From Mayfieldus sp963781495 (GTDB lineage Bacteria > Actinomycetota > Thermoleophilia > Solirubrobacterales > 70-9): DNA of 64,000 bases. Position numbers and translations under genes: made by a program. Shown in pieces: positions 45,102 to 53,980 of the stretch (the first letter of the stretch is position 1; each line of letters begins with the position of its first letter). The stretch is from assembly GCA_963781495.1 (NCBI GenBank), contig CAWAFX010000002.1:1550001-1614000 (forward strand). The letters run 5' to 3'. The notes below the pieces were generated by a model. That model saw nothing but the letters and a program-made list of their open reading frames with translations. It searched no databases and had not been told where the DNA came from.

Positions 45102-48100
45102 ATTGCCCGCGGGAGAGAAGTGACCGGGGTCGACGGAGCCGAGGGTGTTTCGCAGCGGGTAGCCGAGCTGCGCCATCGCGGCGCCGAAGGCGGCGTAGTC
45201 GCTGACGTCGACGGCGCCGTTGGCGGGCCCGGAGGTGGTGCCGCGGCAGCCCTCGTGGTTGGAGGTGCCGGGCAGGGCCGAGAAGACGCCGGAGTTGTGG
45301 ATCGACACCTGCTCGGAGTAGCTGCGGTACCCGGAGAGCACCGAGCCGCCCCAGCCCAGCGTGCGGGCCGACTGCAGGACCGGGACGATGTAGTTGCAGA
45401 CCCGGGTGCCCTCGAAGATCGTCGTGCCGGGGGGAATGATCTGGAAGGCGCGGCTGCCGGGGGTCAGCAGCTGGGTGAACAGCAGCCCCGAGTTGTTGCC
45501 CTGGATGCTGTCGAGGAAGGTGCGCATCTGCTGGCCCGCCGCCGGCACGCCGCCCTGGCGCTTGGATTTGCTGGCCAGCGGCGCCCCGGAGGCGTCGGCG
45601 AACCCGATGTCGGTCGAGCCGTCGCCGGCGAAGTCGGCGACCCGCTGGCCGGCGAGGACCCGCTGGCCGGCCTTGACCGCCGGAGTCAGGCCGTCATAGA
45701 GGTAGACGATCTTGCCCTTCTTCGGCCCGTCGGTGAGCTTGTAGAGGACTCCGTCCCCGGAGCCGGGGGCACCGGTGCGGAGGACCTGCGCGTTGCCGAT
45801 CGCCTCGATCGGCCCGGTGCCGGCGTAGTTGACCCCCTGGTCGGTGCCGCCCTGGACGATGTTGGCGTCGAGGAACGGATCCTGGTAGTAGCCGTTGCCG
45901 GTCAGCTGGCGGAAGGCGATGTGGACGACCTGGGCGCTGGGCGGGTTCGCGCTGGAGGGCTTGGCGCTCGCGGGCTTGGCATTGGCGCCGCCCGTCTTCG
46001 CGCTCACCCGCTTGATCTTCGCGCCACCCGCCTTCGCGCTCGCCGGCTTGTTCTTCGCCGGCTTCGGCTTCGACTTGGCGTTGGTCTTCGTGGCCCCCGG
46101 CGCGCCCTTGCGCAGCTTCTCGGTCGTCGTCGCCGCCTCGTCGGGGCGCATCGTTCCCTGCATCTGCAGCGCCGTGCTGGTCACGGCGTCGGAGAGCGTC
46201 CCGGGTCCGGAGTGGCCGGTGACCGGGACGCCGTTGATCGCCGAGATGTCCATCCCGCTGCCGCCGCTGTTCTGGATCGCGACATGGCGGTTGCCCACCT
46301 GGTCGCTGCCGCACTTCAGGGAGCTGATCCGCAGCCTGAATCCCTTCGAGGCAAGGAACTCCATCGCCGCCAGGATGCGGCGGTCGACCTGGCCGGTGCG
46401 GATGTCGTTGCGCCCGCAGGGGTAGATCTGCAGCCGCGGATCGGCCAGGGTGCGGCGCTCGAGGTCGGCCTTCGACAGCAGCAGCACGCCACCGGCGTCG
46501 ATCGAATGCCCGAACGGGTTCTTGCCGGCGGCGCGGTAGATCGCCGTCGACTCGAGCAGCTTCCAGCCGTCGAGGATCGGCTTCGGATCGATCTTCTTGG
46601 CGCCGCGGCCGGTCGGGTCGATGGCGAAGTTGATGTGCGGGGCGACGCCGCCCTGCGAGGGCCCGACGCGGGCCAGGACGGTGCCGCCGGAGACCCGCGA
46701 GCCGCGGCCGAGCGGGACCAGCTGGGCATTGCGGCGGGTCAGCCCGAGGGCCTGGCTGAAGTAGCCCTTGAAGGTGTCGTAGCCGGGGACCTTCTTGCCG
46801 ACGATGCTGTTGATCTGGTCGCCGAGGCCGGCGCGCGCCCCCTTGGACTTCGACTGGGTCCGCTTCGAATTTGCCTTTGCCGGCTTCGGGGCCGGGGCCG
46901 GTGCCGGGGTGGTCCCGATCTGCGAGAAGGCGCTCTTCAGCACGCTGCCGATCTGGCTCGAGCTCGGGGCCGCTGCGCCGGCCGGGCTCGCGCCCTTTGC
47001 CGCCGGCGGCGCCGGGGCAGGCTTCGAGCTGACGCCCTTGGCGCCGCCGTTGCCGCCGGCCTTTTTGCGGAACGCGAGGTCGGCCTTGGTCGGCGCGGTC
47101 GACTTCGGAATCGGATGGGTGCGGGCGAACGGCCCCAGCTGCGCGTAGGTGAACTTGTTGCCGAAGTCGTCGCGCAGGACGATGAAGTTGCCCAGCTTGC
47201 GGTTGTGGCCGATCCGGCGGATGACGCCGTCGTTGACCGCGACCACCGGGGCTCCCTGGCGCGAGTAGATGTTGATCCCGCGGCTGGTCGGCGAGCCCTG
47301 GATCACGTTGGCGGCGTTTCCGTACTGCTTGCTGGCTGTCGTGCTGTCGTGCAGCGCGGTGCGGACCGAGAGGTCGTCGGCGTAACGCGAGTTGGCGGCG
47401 ATCGGGAAGTGGTCGTCCTGGGTCAGGCCGGTGAGCGAGCCGAGCAGGTTGGCCGGGGTGCCTTCGTAGGTGCGCGCATAGAGCATCACCTCGTCGACGT
47501 ACCAGGAGGCGTGGTTATAGGAGAAGACCGCCGAGCGAATGTCGGTGTTGCCGCCGGACGCGCGCAGGTAGCGGGCCGCGGCGCAGATCGCGTCGACCGG
47601 GTTGTAGATGTCCTTCTTGCCGTCGCCGTTGGCGTCGACGCCGTAGGCCGCCCAGGTCGAGGGAATGAACTGCATCCATCCCTGGGCGCCGGCGGTGGAG
47701 GTGTTGAGGTTGGTGCCGAACGCGGTTTCGATCTTGTTGATCCCGGCCAGCACCTGCCAGGGGATGTCGTACTCGGTGCCGCAGGCCTGGTAGATCGGGA
47801 GCAGGAAGGGGGGGATGTCGAACTGGCTGATGACGAAGTTGGGAACGCCGATCGGAGCTGGGCCGAAGGAAGCGACGGTGGTTGTCGGGTTGCCGATCGT
47901 CGGGGTGCCGTTCGACTTGTAGGGCGGGGGCGGCTTTACGTCCTTCGACGGGGCGCCCTGGTTCTTCTTCCCGGGCCCGACGCCGCCGGTCTTGCCGCCG
48001 CCGCCGGCTCCGTACTTGGCGCTGCCCGGCGAGACGGTGACCGTGGTGCCGCTGGTCCCGGTTCCGGTCGCCGTCCCGGTCCCGGTGCCGGTGCTTCCCG

Positions 48101-48404
48101 ACGGGGCGCCACCCCCGCCGCCACCCCCGCCGTTGCCTGAACCTGAACCTGAGCCTCCGGGGTTCGGCAGCGGAACGTTGGGGATCGTCGGCGTCGTCGT
48201 CGTTCCGGGGAGCGGGACGCAGACCGGGTGTGAGAGGTCGAGGATGTGGGTGCCGGGAGGGCAGGTCGGGATCGAGACCGTCGGCAGCCCGCCGGGGAGA
48301 GTGACGGTGGCCGCTCCGGCTGAGCCGCCGCCAGTCACCGTTGAGGCGAGAATTACGGCAGCCAAAAGGACGAGCGCAGCCGCCAAACCAAGCTTGTTTT
48401 TCAT
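45099..48404 (-). CDS. multidomain peptidoglycan hydrolase (transglycosylase, M23-like, M15-like)
   Basis: 1101 residues from ATG 48404. Signal peptide, a long Gly/Ser/Thr linker, then a lytic transglycosylase domain (INKIETAFGTNLNTSTAGAQ, GWMQFIPSTWAAYG). Next come M23/LytM-like modules (APVVAVNDGVIRRIG, LRDDFGNKFTYAQLG, GVAPHINFAID), an Ala/Lys-rich SAKAGGAKIKR repeat linker, a second beta module, and a C-terminal M15/VanY-like domain (GYRSYSEQ, SNHEGC, GAVDVSDY, DPGHFS with His-Asp-His ligands). It could cut both glycan and peptide links. Another DANGDGKKDIY calcium loop lies in the first domain. Confidence 0.85.
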   Translation of the reverse strand: MKNKLGLAAALVLLAAVILASTVTGGGSAGAATVTLPGGLPTVSIPTCPPGTHILDLSHPVCVPLPGTTTTPTIPNVPLPNPGGSGSGSGNGGGGGGGGAPSGSTGTGTGTATGTGTSGTTVTVSPGSAKYGAGGGGKTGGVGPGKKNQGAPSKDVKPPPPYKSNGTPTIGNPTTTVASFGPAPIGVPNFVISQFDIPPFLLPIYQACGTEYDIPWQVLAGINKIETAFGTNLNTSTAGAQGWMQFIPSTWAAYGVDANGDGKKDIYNPVDAICAAARYLRASGGNTDIRSAVFSYNHASWYVDEVMLYARTYEGTPANLLGSLTGLTQDDHFPIAANSRYADDLSVRTALHDSTTASKQYGNAANVIQGSPTSRGINIYSRQGAPVVAVNDGVIRRIGHNRKLGNFIVLRDDFGNKFTYAQLGPFARTHPIPKSTAPTKADLAFRKKAGGNGGAKGVSSKPAPAPPAAKGASPAGAAAPSSSQIGSVLKSAFSQIGTTPAPAPAPKPAKANSKRTQSKSKGARAGLGDQINSIVGKKVPGYDTFKGYFSQALGLTRRNAQLVPLGRGSRVSGGTVLARVGPSQGGVAPHINFAIDPTGRGAKKIDPKPILDGWKLLESTAIYRAAGKNPFGHSIDAGGVLLLSKADLERRTLADPRLQIYPCGRNDIRTGQVDRRILAAMEFLASKGFRLRISSLKCGSDQVGNRHVAIQNSGGSGMDISAINGVPVTGHSGPGTLSDAVTSTALQMQGTMRPDEAATTTEKLRKGAPGATKTNAKSKPKPAKNKPASAKAGGAKIKRVSAKTGGANAKPASAKPSSANPPSAQVVHIAFRQLTGNGYYQDPFLDANIVQGGTDQGVNYAGTGPIEAIGNAQVLRTGAPGSGDGVLYKLTDGPKKGKIVYLYDGLTPAVKAGQRVLAGQRVADFAGDGSTDIGFADASGAPLASKSKRQGGVPAAGQQMRTFLDSIQGNNSGLLFTQLLTPGSRAFQIIPPGTTIFEGTRVCNYIVPVLQSARTLGWGGSVLSGYRSYSEQVSIHNSGVFSALPGTSNHEGCRGTTSGPANGAVDVSDYAAFGAAMAQLGYPLRNTLGSVDPGHFSPAGN

Positions 48405-48592
48405 CGCCGGCCTACCCCGTCTCTCCCGGCCTGTAGAGCTACCCATACGTCCCTGCTCACAGGCAAGCCAAAGCTACCCACTAATCAGAGCCATCGCAAC
48501 CGGGAACCGTAGGCACGAACCGCCCTTGGACGGCGGCGCGCGCCTGAACGTGCGGCGCCCCTTAACGCTGCCCCAACACTGGGCGGAAGCGC

Positions 48593-48598
48593 TAGGCT
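48593..48598 (+). promoter_or_regulatory. -10 box TAGGCT
   Basis: The predicted transcription start at 48605 is two bases before ATG 48607. Confidence 0.5.
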
Positions 48599-48606
48599 GC
48601 GCGCCG

Positions 48607-48975
48607 ATGAGCAGCGAGGACGAATTCCGCGACGAGGGCCTTCGCTCCCGCAGCGGCGACGCCGTCTCCGACCTCGCCAGCGCACTGCTCGACAACCCGC
48701 TTTTCAGCCAGGCGCTGGGGACCGCGCTGGGGATGGGCGAGAAGGCGGCGCAGGCCCAGCGGCGGGCGATGGACGCCGTCGGCCTGCCGTCGGCCGACGA
48801 GATGGGGCGGCTCGAGCGCCGCATCCGCTCGCTCTCGGACCGGCTCGAGTCGGTCGAGGACCAGATCGATCGGGTCGCCCGCGACGTCGGCGCGCTGCGC
48901 CGCCAGCTCGCCGGTGCCGAGGTTGTCTCGTCCGACCAGGAGAGCCTCAAGGTCTCCGAGCCCGAGTACGAGTAG
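48607..48975 (+). CDS. small coiled-coil protein, phasin-like
   Basis: 122 residues. An acidic start, an amphipathic helix ALLDNPLFSQALGTALGM and a C-terminal coiled coil RLERRIRSLSDRLESVEDQI. The arrangement resembles the end of PhaE-like or phasin-like granule proteins, and a similar coiled coil ends the protein at 49694. No PHA synthase is in the window, so the granule link is inference. Confidence 0.6.
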   Translation: MSSEDEFRDEGLRSRSGDAVSDLASALLDNPLFSQALGTALGMGEKAAQAQRRAMDAVGLPSADEMGRLERRIRSLSDRLESVEDQIDRVARDVGALRRQLAGAEVVSSDQESLKVSEPEYE

Positions 48976-48989
48976 CCGCTCCCTCACCC

Positions 48990-49673
48990 TCAACCAGAGA
49001 TCGAAAGAGCGGCCAGGGCGATACGGCCCATCCGCACCGAGGCCTGCTGAAGCGAATCGTCGTCGATCGCTTCGCCGCCGGCGTCGGCGACGGTCATCAG
49101 CGACGCGACCGCGACCCCGCAGCGCGGCCCGGTGGCGAACAGCGCCGCGCAGCTCATCTCCACCGCGACGGCCCCGCGCTGCACCCACCGGGCAGGGCGG
49201 CCGTCGAGCTCTCCCAGCAGGTCGCTGCTGGCGACCGTCGCCGGTTCGACTCCCTCGTCTCGCGCCGCGGCCTCCAGTGCCGGGCCGAGTTCGGAGTCCG
49301 GGGCCAGCGTTGGCTCGCCGCTCAGCTCGCGGCTGACCCCGTCGCCGCCGACCACCCTCCGCACCAGCAGCAGCTCGCCGAGCGAGAGCTCCGGGGCGAG
49401 CGCCCGGCAGGTGCCGAGCTGCACCGCCCTGCGCACCCCGAGGCCGGCAAGCTCGGCGAGGACCATGGCGCCGCTGGGCCCGCCGATCCCGGTCGATTGG
49501 ATCGTCAGCTCGTGTCCATCGGAGGTGCGGCCGCCGTAGCCCCAGAGCCCGTGGGCGTGGTTGCTCATCTTCGGCTCGAGCAGCAGTTCGGTCGAGAGCC
49601 AGAGGGCGCGGTGCGGATCGCCCGGCAGCAGCGCGTCGGCGGCGATCGGCCCGGTCGGTCGCAGGGGAGTCAA
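48990..49673 (-). CDS. nucleoside phosphorylase (PNP/UDP family)
   Basis: 227 residues from TTG 49673 (MTPLRPTGPIAADALLPGDP). Family motifs: phosphate loop ALLPGDPHRA, IQSTGIGGPSGAMVLAELA, QLGTCRAL, VEMSCAALFATG and the catalytic Asp in LMTVADAG. Hexameric members split purine nucleosides or uridine with phosphate. The TTG is in the divergent region shared with the coiled-coil gene starting 49694, so the promoters overlap. Confidence 0.87.
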   Translation of the reverse strand: MTPLRPTGPIAADALLPGDPHRALWLSTELLLEPKMSNHAHGLWGYGGRTSDGHELTIQSTGIGGPSGAMVLAELAGLGVRRAVQLGTCRALAPELSLGELLLVRRVVGGDGVSRELSGEPTLAPDSELGPALEAAARDEGVEPATVASSDLLGELDGRPARWVQRGAVAVEMSCAALFATGPRCGVAVASLMTVADAGGEAIDDDSLQQASVRMGRIALAALSISG

Positions 49674-49680
49674 AGCGGAA

Positions 49681-49686
49681 TAAGCT
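49681..49686 (+). promoter_or_regulatory. -10 box TAAGCT
   Basis: The predicted transcription start at 49693 is one base before GTG 49694. The box sits in palindrome AAGCTT within the 20-bp divergent gap to the phosphorylase gene. Confidence 0.5.
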
Positions 49687-49693
49687 TTGCAGG

Positions 49694-50041
49694 GTGGCTG
49701 AGCAGCGAAAAGGACAGCAGGGCCGCGGCGTTCCCGACACCCTGAGGACGGCGATCGAGCGCACCTTCGCGGCGACCACCGAGAGTGCCGCCGAAACCCG
49801 CGGACGGGCTGGTGCGGCGCTGGACGAGGTGGCGCGGCGGGGCCGCGAAGCGCGCGAGGTGGTTGCCGGCCGCGCCCAGGAGGCACGCGAGAGCTCAGCC
49901 GGCGCCGCAAACCGGGTGATCGAGGCGATCGAGGGGATGCGGCTGGCAAGCCACGACGACCTGCGCGAGCTGGCGAAGCAGGTCGAGGACCTCTCGCGAC
50001 GGATCGACAAGCTCGAATCGAAAGCTAAGGTCGAGAGTTAG
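49694..50041 (+). CDS. phasin-like coiled-coil protein
   Basis: 115 residues. Two helical parts: an Ala/Arg-rich helix with AAETRGRAGAALDEVARRG repeats, as in phasins and apolipoprotein-like proteins, and a C-terminal coiled coil LRELAKQVEDLSRRIDKLES. It precedes an epimerase and an acyltransferase by a few bases, so it may sit at a lipid surface. Weak paralogy to the protein at 48607 in the final coiled coil. Confidence 0.6.
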   Translation: MAEQRKGQQGRGVPDTLRTAIERTFAATTESAAETRGRAGAALDEVARRGREAREVVAGRAQEARESSAGAANRVIEAIEGMRLASHDDLRELAKQVEDLSRRIDKLESKAKVES

Positions 50042-50043
50042 GG

Positions 50044-51063
50044 ATGGCGCCCGGCAGGCGGGTCGTCATCACCGGGATCGCCAGCCATTGGGGGGCGGAG
50101 CTGGCGCGGCGCCTGGAGCTCGATCCCTCGATCGACTTCATCGCCGGCATCGACACGACCGAGCCGGCCGGCGACCTCGAGCGGACCGAGTTCATCGAGG
50201 CCGACATCCGCAATCCCGTCCTGGCCCGGATCCTCCCGGGGACCGAGGCCGACACGATCGTCCACTGCGGGATCCTCTGGTACCCGGAGCCGGGCAAGTC
50301 GGAGCGGGCCCTTCACGACATCAACGTGATCGGGACCCTGCAGCTGCTGGCGGCCTGCGAGAAGACGCCAACCCTGCAGTCGCTGGTCGTTCGCAGCTCG
50401 GCCGCGATCTACGGCTCCGAGGGTGCGGCACCCTCCTTCTACACCGAGGACATGGCCCGCCGCTACCCGCTGAAGACGCGCTTTCAGCGCGACGTCGGCG
50501 AGCTCGAGGGCTACTTCGAGAACTTCGCCCGCCGCCACTCCGAGGTCACCTGCTGTCTGCTGCGCTACCAGCCCGAGATCGGCCCCGGCCTCGATGCACC
50601 GCTGGTCCGCTACCTGCAGCTGCCGGTCGTCCCGACCCAGCTCGGCTTCGACCCGCGTCTGCAGCTGCTGCACGCCGATGACGCGACCGGGGCGCTGATC
50701 GCGGCGACGCGCAAGCCCGTCCGCGGGCCGGTCAACGTCGCGCCGCGGGGAACGATCTCGCTGACCCGGATCCTGCGACTCGCCGGACGTCCGACCCTGC
50801 CGGTGCCGCATCCGCTGTTCGGGCCGATGTTCGGTCAGCTCGGACGCCGGCTCGGAGCCGCCGACCTCTACAACGACGGCGTGCTGCTGCTGCGCTACGG
50901 ACGCGGCGTCGACAACACGAGGCTGCGATCCGAGGTCGGCTACGAGCCGCGCTTCGATGCCGAGGGCGCGGTGCTCGACTTCATCTCCAAGAGCGCCGCC
51001 AGCCGGCGCCTCTTTCAATCGCCGCTGCCGGGAGCGGTCGCGCAGCGGATGAGGTCGCTTTGA
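50044..51063 (+). CDS. NAD-dependent epimerase/dehydratase family protein
   Basis: 339 residues. Rossmann start VVITGIASHWGAELARRLE, with GxAxxxG replacing GxxGxxG. A Ser in VRSSAAIYGS occupies the catalytic Ser position; the usual YxxxK appears as YPLKTRFQRD with a changed spacing, so catalysis may be impaired. Extended SDR with hydrophobic C-terminal half. The stop overlaps the TTG start of the acyltransferase; actinobacteria often pair these two genes. Confidence 0.83.
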   Translation: MAPGRRVVITGIASHWGAELARRLELDPSIDFIAGIDTTEPAGDLERTEFIEADIRNPVLARILPGTEADTIVHCGILWYPEPGKSERALHDINVIGTLQLLAACEKTPTLQSLVVRSSAAIYGSEGAAPSFYTEDMARRYPLKTRFQRDVGELEGYFENFARRHSEVTCCLLRYQPEIGPGLDAPLVRYLQLPVVPTQLGFDPRLQLLHADDATGALIAATRKPVRGPVNVAPRGTISLTRILRLAGRPTLPVPHPLFGPMFGQLGRRLGAADLYNDGVLLLRYGRGVDNTRLRSEVGYEPRFDAEGAVLDFISKSAASRRLFQSPLPGAVAQRMRSL

Positions 51064-52037
51064 GCAACGGAGGGGCAACCGGGATCGCCGGCGAGCGCCC
51101 GGTCGAGGCGATGGCCGGGACGGCGGAGTTCCTGCGCCGCCTGAGCTCCGGGCTCAACGACGGCCTCGATCCGGTCAGCGCCGCCGAGCGCGCCGCGGTG
51201 GCGCTGCCGAAGACGCTGCGCGACTCGGTGCAGCGGATCAGCCGCCGCATGTCCGGCCGCTACCACGAGGACGAGTGGGGCTTCGACGAGGAGTTCGCCG
51301 AGGCTGTCTATCCCTTCTTCGACTTCCTCTACGAGGTCTGGTGGCGGGTGCAGGCGACCGGGGTCGAGAACATTCCCTCGCACGGGCGGGCGCTGGTGGT
51401 CTCCAACCACTCCGGCTCGCTGTTCCCCTTCGACGCCTCGATGCTGGTCGGGGCGATCATGAAGCAGCATCCGCTGCCGCGCTGGCCGCGGCCGATGGTC
51501 CTCAACTGGGCCTTCGAGCTGCCCTACCTCAGCTTCTTCATGCGCAAGATCGGCGGCGTTCCGGCCAGCCCCTTCAACGCGATCCGGCTGCTCGAGCAGG
51601 ACCAGATCGTGATGGTCTTTCCCGAGGGGGTGAAGGGGACCGGCAAGCCGTTCTCGGAGCGCTACCGGCTGCAGCGCTTCGGCCGTGGCGGCTTCGTCGA
51701 GGTGGCGCTGCGGACCGGCTCGCCGATCATCCCAGTGGCGGTCGTCGGCGCCGAGGAGATCTACCCCAAGATCGCCGAGAGCAAGACGCTGGCGAAGCTG
51801 CTCGGGGCGCCGTTCGTCCCGATCACTCCGACCCTGCCCTGGCTCGGCCCGCTGGGGTTGATCCCGCTGCCCTCGCGCTGGCGGATCGAGTTCTGCGAGC
51901 CGATCGACCTCAGCGAGTACCCGCCCGAGGCGGCCGAGGACCGGGCGCTTCTGTTCGAGATCTCGGAGCGGGTCCGGGACACGATCCAGGAGCAGCTCTA
52001 CGAGGCGCTGGTCAGGCGCGGCTCGGCCTTCCTCTAG
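51060..52037 (+). CDS. lysophospholipid acyltransferase family protein
   Basis: 325 residues from TTG 51060. PlsC motifs: VVSNHSGSLFPFD (NHxxxxD) near 120, MRKIGGVPAS, VFPEGVKGTG and PIIPVAVVG. It esterifies lysophospholipid or glycerol-3-phosphate with acyl chains at the membrane. An 80-residue N-terminal helical extension precedes the fold. Coupled to the epimerase-like gene. Confidence 0.88.
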   Translation: MSNGGATGIAGERPVEAMAGTAEFLRRLSSGLNDGLDPVSAAERAAVALPKTLRDSVQRISRRMSGRYHEDEWGFDEEFAEAVYPFFDFLYEVWWRVQATGVENIPSHGRALVVSNHSGSLFPFDASMLVGAIMKQHPLPRWPRPMVLNWAFELPYLSFFMRKIGGVPASPFNAIRLLEQDQIVMVFPEGVKGTGKPFSERYRLQRFGRGGFVEVALRTGSPIIPVAVVGAEEIYPKIAESKTLAKLLGAPFVPITPTLPWLGPLGLIPLPSRWRIEFCEPIDLSEYPPEAAEDRALLFEISERVRDTIQEQLYEALVRRGSAFL

Positions 52038-52101
52038 CCCCGGGCGGGCCGCTCTCGTGCCTGCGGTTCGACATCGTGTCGGTTGATTAGCAGCGATTTT
52101 T

Positions 52102-52128
52102 CGACCCCGGTCCAACGACGCGGGGTCG
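52102..52128. terminator. hairpin CGACCCCG-N11-CGGGGTCG
   Basis: It lies 65 bp past the acyltransferase stop and 23 bp before the S51 peptidase. Terminator or leader structure. Confidence 0.45.
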
Positions 52129-52150
52129 CCGTGGCCTCACCATCTGGGGC

Positions 52151-52957
52151 ATGAGTGGGGACAGGCGTCAGATCGTCGCCTTCGGCGGCGGCGGCTTCTC
52201 GATGGAGTCCGGTAACCCGCTGCTGGACGACTACGTGCTGGGTCTGGCGTCCTCGGAGCGGCCGCGGGTCTGCTTTCTGCCCTCCGCAAGCGGTGACGCC
52301 GACCACTACATAGTGCGCTTCTACCGCGCCTTCGACTCTTGCCGCAGCGAGCCCTCGCATATCTCGCTCTTCCGGCGCGAGCAGGGAAGCTCCGACTTCC
52401 GTTCCCACCTTCTCTCCCAGGACATCGTCTACGTCGGCGGCGGCAGCCTGATCAGCCTGCTCGGTGTCTGGCGCGCCCACGGCATCGACTCGATCCTGCG
52501 CGACGCCTGGGAGGCAGGGGTGATCCTCTGCGGGCTCAGCGCCGGATCGCTTTGCTGGTTCGACGAAGCCGTGACCGGCTTTCACGGCGAGCCGCGCCGG
52601 GTCGAGGGGCTCGGCCTTCTGCCCTGGAGCAACTGCGTCCACTATGAGCCCGAGGGAGAACGGGCGCAGGCCTACCGGCGCATGCTGCTGCAGGGGATGC
52701 GTCCCGGCTACGCGGCCGAGGACGGGGCCGCGCTTCACTTCCGCGGCCTCGAGCTGCATGCCGCGATCTCCTCCCGCCGCGGGGCCGCGGCCTGGCGCCT
52801 CGAGCGGCGCGGCAACGAGGCTCTCGGGACCAAGCTGACGACCGCCTACCTGGGTGAGTCCGAGCCGGAACCGGACCGCGGTCTGCCCGGGGCCAGGGGG
52901 CTGCTCGACGCGGCGCCCGGACCCGCCGCCGCCAGCCCAGCCGCCCAGCTCGCCTGA
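52151..52957 (+). CDS. S51-family peptidase 1 (PepE/cyanophycinase-like)
   Basis: 268 residues. The nucleophile motif is GLSAGSLCWF (Ser in GxSAGxxC), with YVGGGSLISLL before it and a His in CVHYEPEG. This is the class of Ser peptidases that cut after aspartyl residues: dipeptidase E and cyanophycinase. A Pro/Ala-rich tail is extra. Its stop overlaps the ATG of a second S51 gene (TGATG), a tandem duplicate. Confidence 0.85.
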   Translation: MSGDRRQIVAFGGGGFSMESGNPLLDDYVLGLASSERPRVCFLPSASGDADHYIVRFYRAFDSCRSEPSHISLFRREQGSSDFRSHLLSQDIVYVGGGSLISLLGVWRAHGIDSILRDAWEAGVILCGLSAGSLCWFDEAVTGFHGEPRRVEGLGLLPWSNCVHYEPEGERAQAYRRMLLQGMRPGYAAEDGAALHFRGLELHAAISSRRGAAAWRLERRGNEALGTKLTTAYLGESEPEPDRGLPGARGLLDAAPGPAAASPAAQLA

Positions 52958-53727
52958 TGCGCCGGATCCTCTGCATCGGCGGCCACGATTTCAGCGCCCG
53001 GCCCGCGGACCGGGGCATGACCGATCTGATCGCCTCGCTGGCCGGGTCCGAGCAGCCCCGCATCTGCCTGCTTCCGACCGCGAGCGGCGACGCCGCCGAG
53101 CAGAGCGCCGCTTTCAACACCGCCTTCTCGGTCCGCGACTGCCTTGCGTCGGAGCTGTCGCTGTTCCGGCTCGGCCGGCGCCCGATCGCCGTCCGCGACC
53201 ACCTCCTGGCCCAGGACATGATCTACATCGGCGGCGGCAACCTGCTCAACCTGATGGCGGTCTGGGAGGCGCACGACCTCGGGGCGATGCTGCGGCTGGC
53301 CTGGGAGCGGGGGATCGTGATCTGCGGCCAGAGCGCTGGCGCGATGTGCTGGTTCGAGGTCGGGATCACCAGCGGGGCCGGCCGCCTGCGCCGCGCCGCC
53401 GGGCTCGGAGTCCTGCCCGGCAGCTGCAGCGTCCACTACCACTCCGAGCCCGACCGCCGCCAGCTCCTGCTCGACTCGGTCGCGACCGGCGGCCCCAGCG
53501 GCTACGGGATCGACGACCACGCGGCCCTGCTCTGGCACGACCACCGCGTCGCCGGCGCCTTCTCCTCGCGGCGCGGCGCCAACGTCTACCGGGTCAAGCG
53601 CGACGGCCCCGAGGTGGTCGAAAGGCCGTTTGCCGCGACCGCCGTCGTCGCCGAGAACGGCGACGGGCTGCGATCGGACATCGCCGAATTCCGCCGCAGC
53701 CGCCGCCTTCTGGCCCGCAGCCGCTAG
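52957..53727 (+). CDS. S51-family peptidase 2
   Basis: 256 residues, clearly paralogous to the preceding protein: CLLPTASGDAAEQ, YIGGGNLLNLM, nucleophile CGQSAGAMCWF, SVHYHSEP, and AFSSRRGANVY. Together with gene 1 a heterodimer is possible. Both lie directly before glutamine synthetase, which would use the nitrogen released from asparaginyl or arginyl-aspartate dipeptides; this link is inference. Confidence 0.85.
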   Translation: MRRILCIGGHDFSARPADRGMTDLIASLAGSEQPRICLLPTASGDAAEQSAAFNTAFSVRDCLASELSLFRLGRRPIAVRDHLLAQDMIYIGGGNLLNLMAVWEAHDLGAMLRLAWERGIVICGQSAGAMCWFEVGITSGAGRLRRAAGLGVLPGSCSVHYHSEPDRRQLLLDSVATGGPSGYGIDDHAALLWHDHRVAGAFSSRRGANVYRVKRDGPEVVERPFAATAVVAENGDGLRSDIAEFRRSRRLLARSR

Positions 53728-53980
53728 CCAGGCGTCGGGCAGCGTTGCCGGCGGTTGTACCGCCGGTCCAAGCGGGCCGACCGATCGCATCGACAAACGG
53801 GAGAATCGGCCGCCCGACATTTCGGACAGCGGTCCAATGGCACCGCTCGCGCGCGGTCTTAGCTTCCCGTCCAGGGCGTGCGTGCATACGACGACCGGAA
53901 CGGAAGCGGCGGGGCGGCTTGGCCGAGAAGGCTGGCCGTCCGGCAGCGGTTTCCGCTCAGAAAAGGAGATAAGAAGAGAA
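53728..53980 (+). promoter_or_regulatory. 253-bp glnA leader region
   Basis: No gene. A TAGCTT box near 53861 could start a leader of about 110 bases. Just before the ribosome site AAAAGGAGAT is hairpin AGCGG-TTT-CCGCT (53945-53957), which might affect initiation. I found no clear match to known glutamine riboswitches. Confidence 0.45.

Noticed and set aside
44571..48140. 1189-codon open frame on the plus strand
   Set aside because: It is antisense to two well-supported minus-strand genes and consists of Arg/Gly/Ala-rich sequence typical of GC-rich shadow frames.
53728..53980. Glutamine (glnA-type) riboswitch
   Set aside because: The conserved core of the known motif was not found; only a short hairpin before the ribosome site is seen.
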